42,353 nt of DNA, from positions 1-42,353 of the forward strand of contig CAZWZF010000043.1 of NCBI GenBank assembly GCA_964638715.1. The letters run 5' to 3'. The notes beneath the pieces were generated by a model. The model was not told where the DNA came from. It did not search any database and saw nothing but the letters and a program-made list of their open reading frames with translations. The DNA comes from JBAXQQ01 sp037131695. Its GTDB lineage: Bacteria > Armatimonadota > Hebobacteria > CAIYQO01. The position numbers were made by a program, and so were the translations under genes. How positions within the stretch are numbered: position 1 is the first letter of the stretch; every line of letters begins with the position of its first letter. Below, in pieces: positions 40,151 through 42,353 of the stretch.

Positions 40151-40436
40151 CGTCACCGTCCCGGTGACGAGTTAGGAAGGATGTCTCCCACTCGACGATA
40201 CTATTCATGTTCTATCAGAACATCTAATTGAACATAAACACTTAATTTGTGTATAAGGCACAGCTCCCGCTGGGGAGGGGCTTATAAGGTGGTAAGTGAA
40301 AGTTCTGTAAATATTTGTTCACCTTTAACAGATTATAGATAAAATGTAGGGGCAACCCATGTGGTTGCCCTATTTGAAATAGTAACAAAAGCGTTACATA
40401 TGACTACACCTGGGCAGTCACAAGGACTGCCCCTAC
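40151..40436. repeat. Cluster of dispersed hairpins in the 547-base gap 40086-40632
   Basis: CGTCACCG-TCC-CGGTGACG (40151-40169) is a perfect hairpin of the family seen at 19905 and 28971. 40246-40280 matches the outer arm of the 17711-18132 element (TGTGTATAA-G-GCACAGC, then GGGGAGGGG). 40346-40436 is a 91-base unit with GTAGGGGC/GCCCCTAC ends holding two hairpins, GGGCAACC/GGTTGCCC and GGGCAGTC/GACTGCCC. The last 190 bases to 40632 are AT-rich without a clear feature. No gene is supported in the gap. Confidence 0.75.
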
Positions 40437-40632
40437 GAACCATCATCAGTTAATAATAATATCATTTGTAAAAGGTGAAAAGTTACTCCTATAAACTAAA
40501 TGTTTTATTCATTAATAAGTTTGGGAATATATACTTGTTGGTTGTATAGATTTGCCATTGAGCATAGTGTTAATCTAACAAATTCTTGCAGTGCAATGGT
40601 AATAAAGTTAAGCACTAAAAAGAGATGAAATC

Positions 40633-42327
40633 ATGACATCAAAGGGTATTATACTTGCGGTAGATGATGCACCAGAATCATTGTCATTATTGGCTAAGAT
40701 ACTGACTCCAAAAGGTTATGAAGTTAATCTGGCTGATAGCGGAGAGTTGGCATTAACCGCTGTCACAGCAAACCCGCCAGATTTGATATTGTTAGATATA
40801 AGTATGAAAGGGATTGATGGTTTTGAAGTTTGTCGACAATTGAAGGGACGCGAGGATACCCGGCACATCCCCATAATTTTTATCAGCTCTCATACTGAAA
40901 TGAAACAGAAATTAGAAGGTTTGAAACTGGGTGCAGTAGATTATATAACCAAACCTTTCCAATTAGAAGAACTCCTGATGCGTGTTGGCATCCACATGGC
41001 TCTAAGTCTGGCAAATACTTCAATTAAAAATCAGACTCTCACACTCAAATATATTAATGAACAGTTGCAGGATGAGGTTATAAAGCGCCAGAAATTTGAG
41101 GATGAACTGCAAAAAAATCTCTATTATACAGAACATTCTCGTTTAGCATTGGTCAGTGCGCTGGAATACCAGAAGAAGACAGAAGAGACACTGCGAGGTA
41201 GTGAACTACGTTATCGTCGACTCTTTGAGGCTGCCAGAGACGGCATATTAATTCTCGATTTTAATTCCGGGATGGTCGTTGATGTAAATCCATTCCTCGT
41301 TAAGTTGTTGGGGTATTCTCGTGATGAATTCCTTGATAAGAAGATATGGGAAATTGGATTTTTTTGTGACATTATTGAAAATAAGGATAACTTCGTAGAA
41401 TTGAAGAAAAATGAATATATCCGCTACGAAGACATGGCATTGAAAAGCAAAGAAGGACGACGAATTGAGGTAGAGTTCATCAGCAACGTTTATCTTGTTA
41501 ATCACCGTAAGGTAATTCAATGCAATATTCGTGATAATACCGACAAAAAGCGGACTGAAGTATACCAAAAAATAGAATTGGATATCATCAACATTTTAAA
41601 TGAGTCGGATGATATGGCCGTTTCCATTCAGCACATTCTTGCAGTATTGAAGGAACAGACCGGATTCGATGCGGTGGGATTTCGTCTGCAGGATGGTGAT
41701 GATTACCCGTATATTGCCCAACAAGGCTTTTCTGCTGATTTTCTTGCAAAGGAAAATTCACTCATTAAATGTTCTGCGGATGGCGAAATGTGTCGCGACA
41801 AGAATGGCGAAATCGAACTGGAATGTACTTGCGGCATGGTAATTTCCAACAAAGTCGACTCCGAAAATCCATTCTTGACACGTGGTGGCAGTTTTTGGAC
41901 TAACGATTCTACTTCATTACTTAACCTGCCAATTGATAAGGATCTTCGTATACGCCCGCGTAATGAGTGTATCCATCAAGGTTATGGATCAATGGCCTTG
42001 ATACCGATTAGAACAAATAATAAAAATATTGGATTAATCCACATAAATGACCGGCGAAAAGGGTGTTTCACTCTCGATATAATTGAACGCTTGGAAGGAG
42101 TTGCCTCGCATTTTGGCAATGCTTTAATACGCAAGCAGGCGGAAGATGCATTGCGTGAGAGCGAGGAACATTATCGTGCGCTTTTTCAATCCAGTGCTGA
42201 TGGCATCGTGATAACTGACAGTGAAACAAAAGCATTTAAATACGTGAATCCATCAATGTGTCGAATGCTTGGATATACTGATGAAGAAATAAAAAAACTT
42301 GTAACTATTCAGACTCGTCAGTTTTAA
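40633..42327 (+). CDS. Receiver-PAS-GAF-PAS signalling protein, truncated
   Basis: The 564-residue frame has an N-terminal receiver (acceptor Asp55 in LILLDISM, Lys in YITKPF), a helical coiled linker, a PAS domain (about 195-310: SELRYRRLFEAARDGILIL), a GAF domain (about 318-500: cysteine-containing CSADGEMCRDKNGE and ECTCGM segments; ALIPIRTNNKNIGLIHIND), and the first half of a second PAS (SEEHYRALFQSSADGIVITD). It stops in the PAS at T-R-Q-F, 26 bases before the window end, without a kinase or cyclase output. Family members usually continue with HisKA/HATPase, so it is probably truncated by mutation or by the end of assembled sequence. It is likely the partner of the hybrid kinase upstream (inference). 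A weak AGAGAT ribosome-binding site precedes the ATG. Confidence 0.85.
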   Translation: MTSKGIILAVDDAPESLSLLAKILTPKGYEVNLADSGELALTAVTANPPDLILLDISMKGIDGFEVCRQLKGREDTRHIPIIFISSHTEMKQKLEGLKLGAVDYITKPFQLEELLMRVGIHMALSLANTSIKNQTLTLKYINEQLQDEVIKRQKFEDELQKNLYYTEHSRLALVSALEYQKKTEETLRGSELRYRRLFEAARDGILILDFNSGMVVDVNPFLVKLLGYSRDEFLDKKIWEIGFFCDIIENKDNFVELKKNEYIRYEDMALKSKEGRRIEVEFISNVYLVNHRKVIQCNIRDNTDKKRTEVYQKIELDIINILNESDDMAVSIQHILAVLKEQTGFDAVGFRLQDGDDYPYIAQQGFSADFLAKENSLIKCSADGEMCRDKNGEIELECTCGMVISNKVDSENPFLTRGGSFWTNDSTSLLNLPIDKDLRIRPRNECIHQGYGSMALIPIRTNNKNIGLIHINDRRKGCFTLDIIERLEGVASHFGNALIRKQAEDALRESEEHYRALFQSSADGIVITDSETKAFKYVNPSMCRMLGYTDEEIKKLVTIQTRQF

Positions 42328-42353
42328 CCAATGCAAAAAAATAAAAAATATTT

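Noticed and set aside
40110..40632. tRNA or small RNA gene in the last large gap
   Set aside because: Hairpins are repeat-family members. No cloverleaf, T-loop sequence or matching promoter/terminator pair was found.

Overview
The window looks like a chromosomal segment of a diderm (Gram-negative-type) bacterium, most like Armatimonadota or a close relative. The diderm assignment rests on lpxD, a BamA barrel protein with Skp/OmpH partners, and periplasmic alpha-2-macroglobulin. The Armatimonadota lean rests on three prepilin-like proteins with the N-terminus FTLIELLVVIAIIAILAAIL followed by FPVFA(R/K)AREKARQ and an H-x9-DG motif, on BamA with only three POTRA domains, and on intergenic DNA packed with short tandem repeats. 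The phylum is inferred from family resemblance, not from a marker search. No rRNA, tRNA, CRISPR array, transposase or phage gene was recognised.

Layout. 0.2-6 kb (minus): a secreted alpha-2-macroglobulin coupled to a thioredoxin-fold protein that has lost its second active-site cysteine, preceded by an exported AMMECR1-domain protein. 6.3-13.3 kb (minus): one prepilin-like gene with its own promoter and terminator, a GH78-type alpha-L-rhamnosidase, then two more tandem prepilin-like genes followed by an odd zinc-ribbon / bL12-like / membrane-anchor protein. 13.5-17.5 kb (minus): PQQ-type beta-propeller, cobO, mnmG. 18.2-22 kb (minus): a small sugar-metabolism cluster (D-lyxose isomerase, aldo/keto reductase, two Gfo/Idh/MocA dehydrogenases) with an SGNH esterase facing away from it. 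23-28.8 kb (minus): an outer-membrane biogenesis operon led by an ECF sigma factor (sigma, bamA, ompH/skp, Skp-like lipoprotein, lpxD), followed by a flavin-type PNPOx protein. 29-30.4 kb (minus): MFS transporter. 30.7-32.3 kb (plus): a frameshifted AlbA_2/Schlafen-like regulator in AT-rich DNA. 32.4-36.7 kb (plus): FAD oxidoreductase and the tldD-tldE protease pair. 36.9-42.3 kb (plus): a hybrid histidine kinase with two tandem periplasmic sensors, then a REC-PAS-GAF-PAS protein that stops early at the window end.

How the genes fit together. The clearest functional unit is the sigma-bamA-skp-lipoprotein-lpxD operon: an extracytoplasmic-function sigma factor is transcribed together with the barrel-assembly, chaperone and lipid A genes that sigma-E-type regulators often control. 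The A2M/thioredoxin-fold/AMMECR1 group is a possible second envelope unit. The rhamnosidase and the lyxose isomerase cluster point to plant or microbial glycan use.

The most unusual layer is intergenic. At least nine loci carry tandem 7-bp repeats of different sequence, and in three genes the stop codon itself lies inside the array. There are also 9-bp arrays, a 48-bp dispersed repeat in two copies, a 422-bp nested palindromic element, and several perfect short hairpins that recur across the window. One heptamer array directly follows an intact ribosome-binding site and start codon of what seems to be a lost gene.
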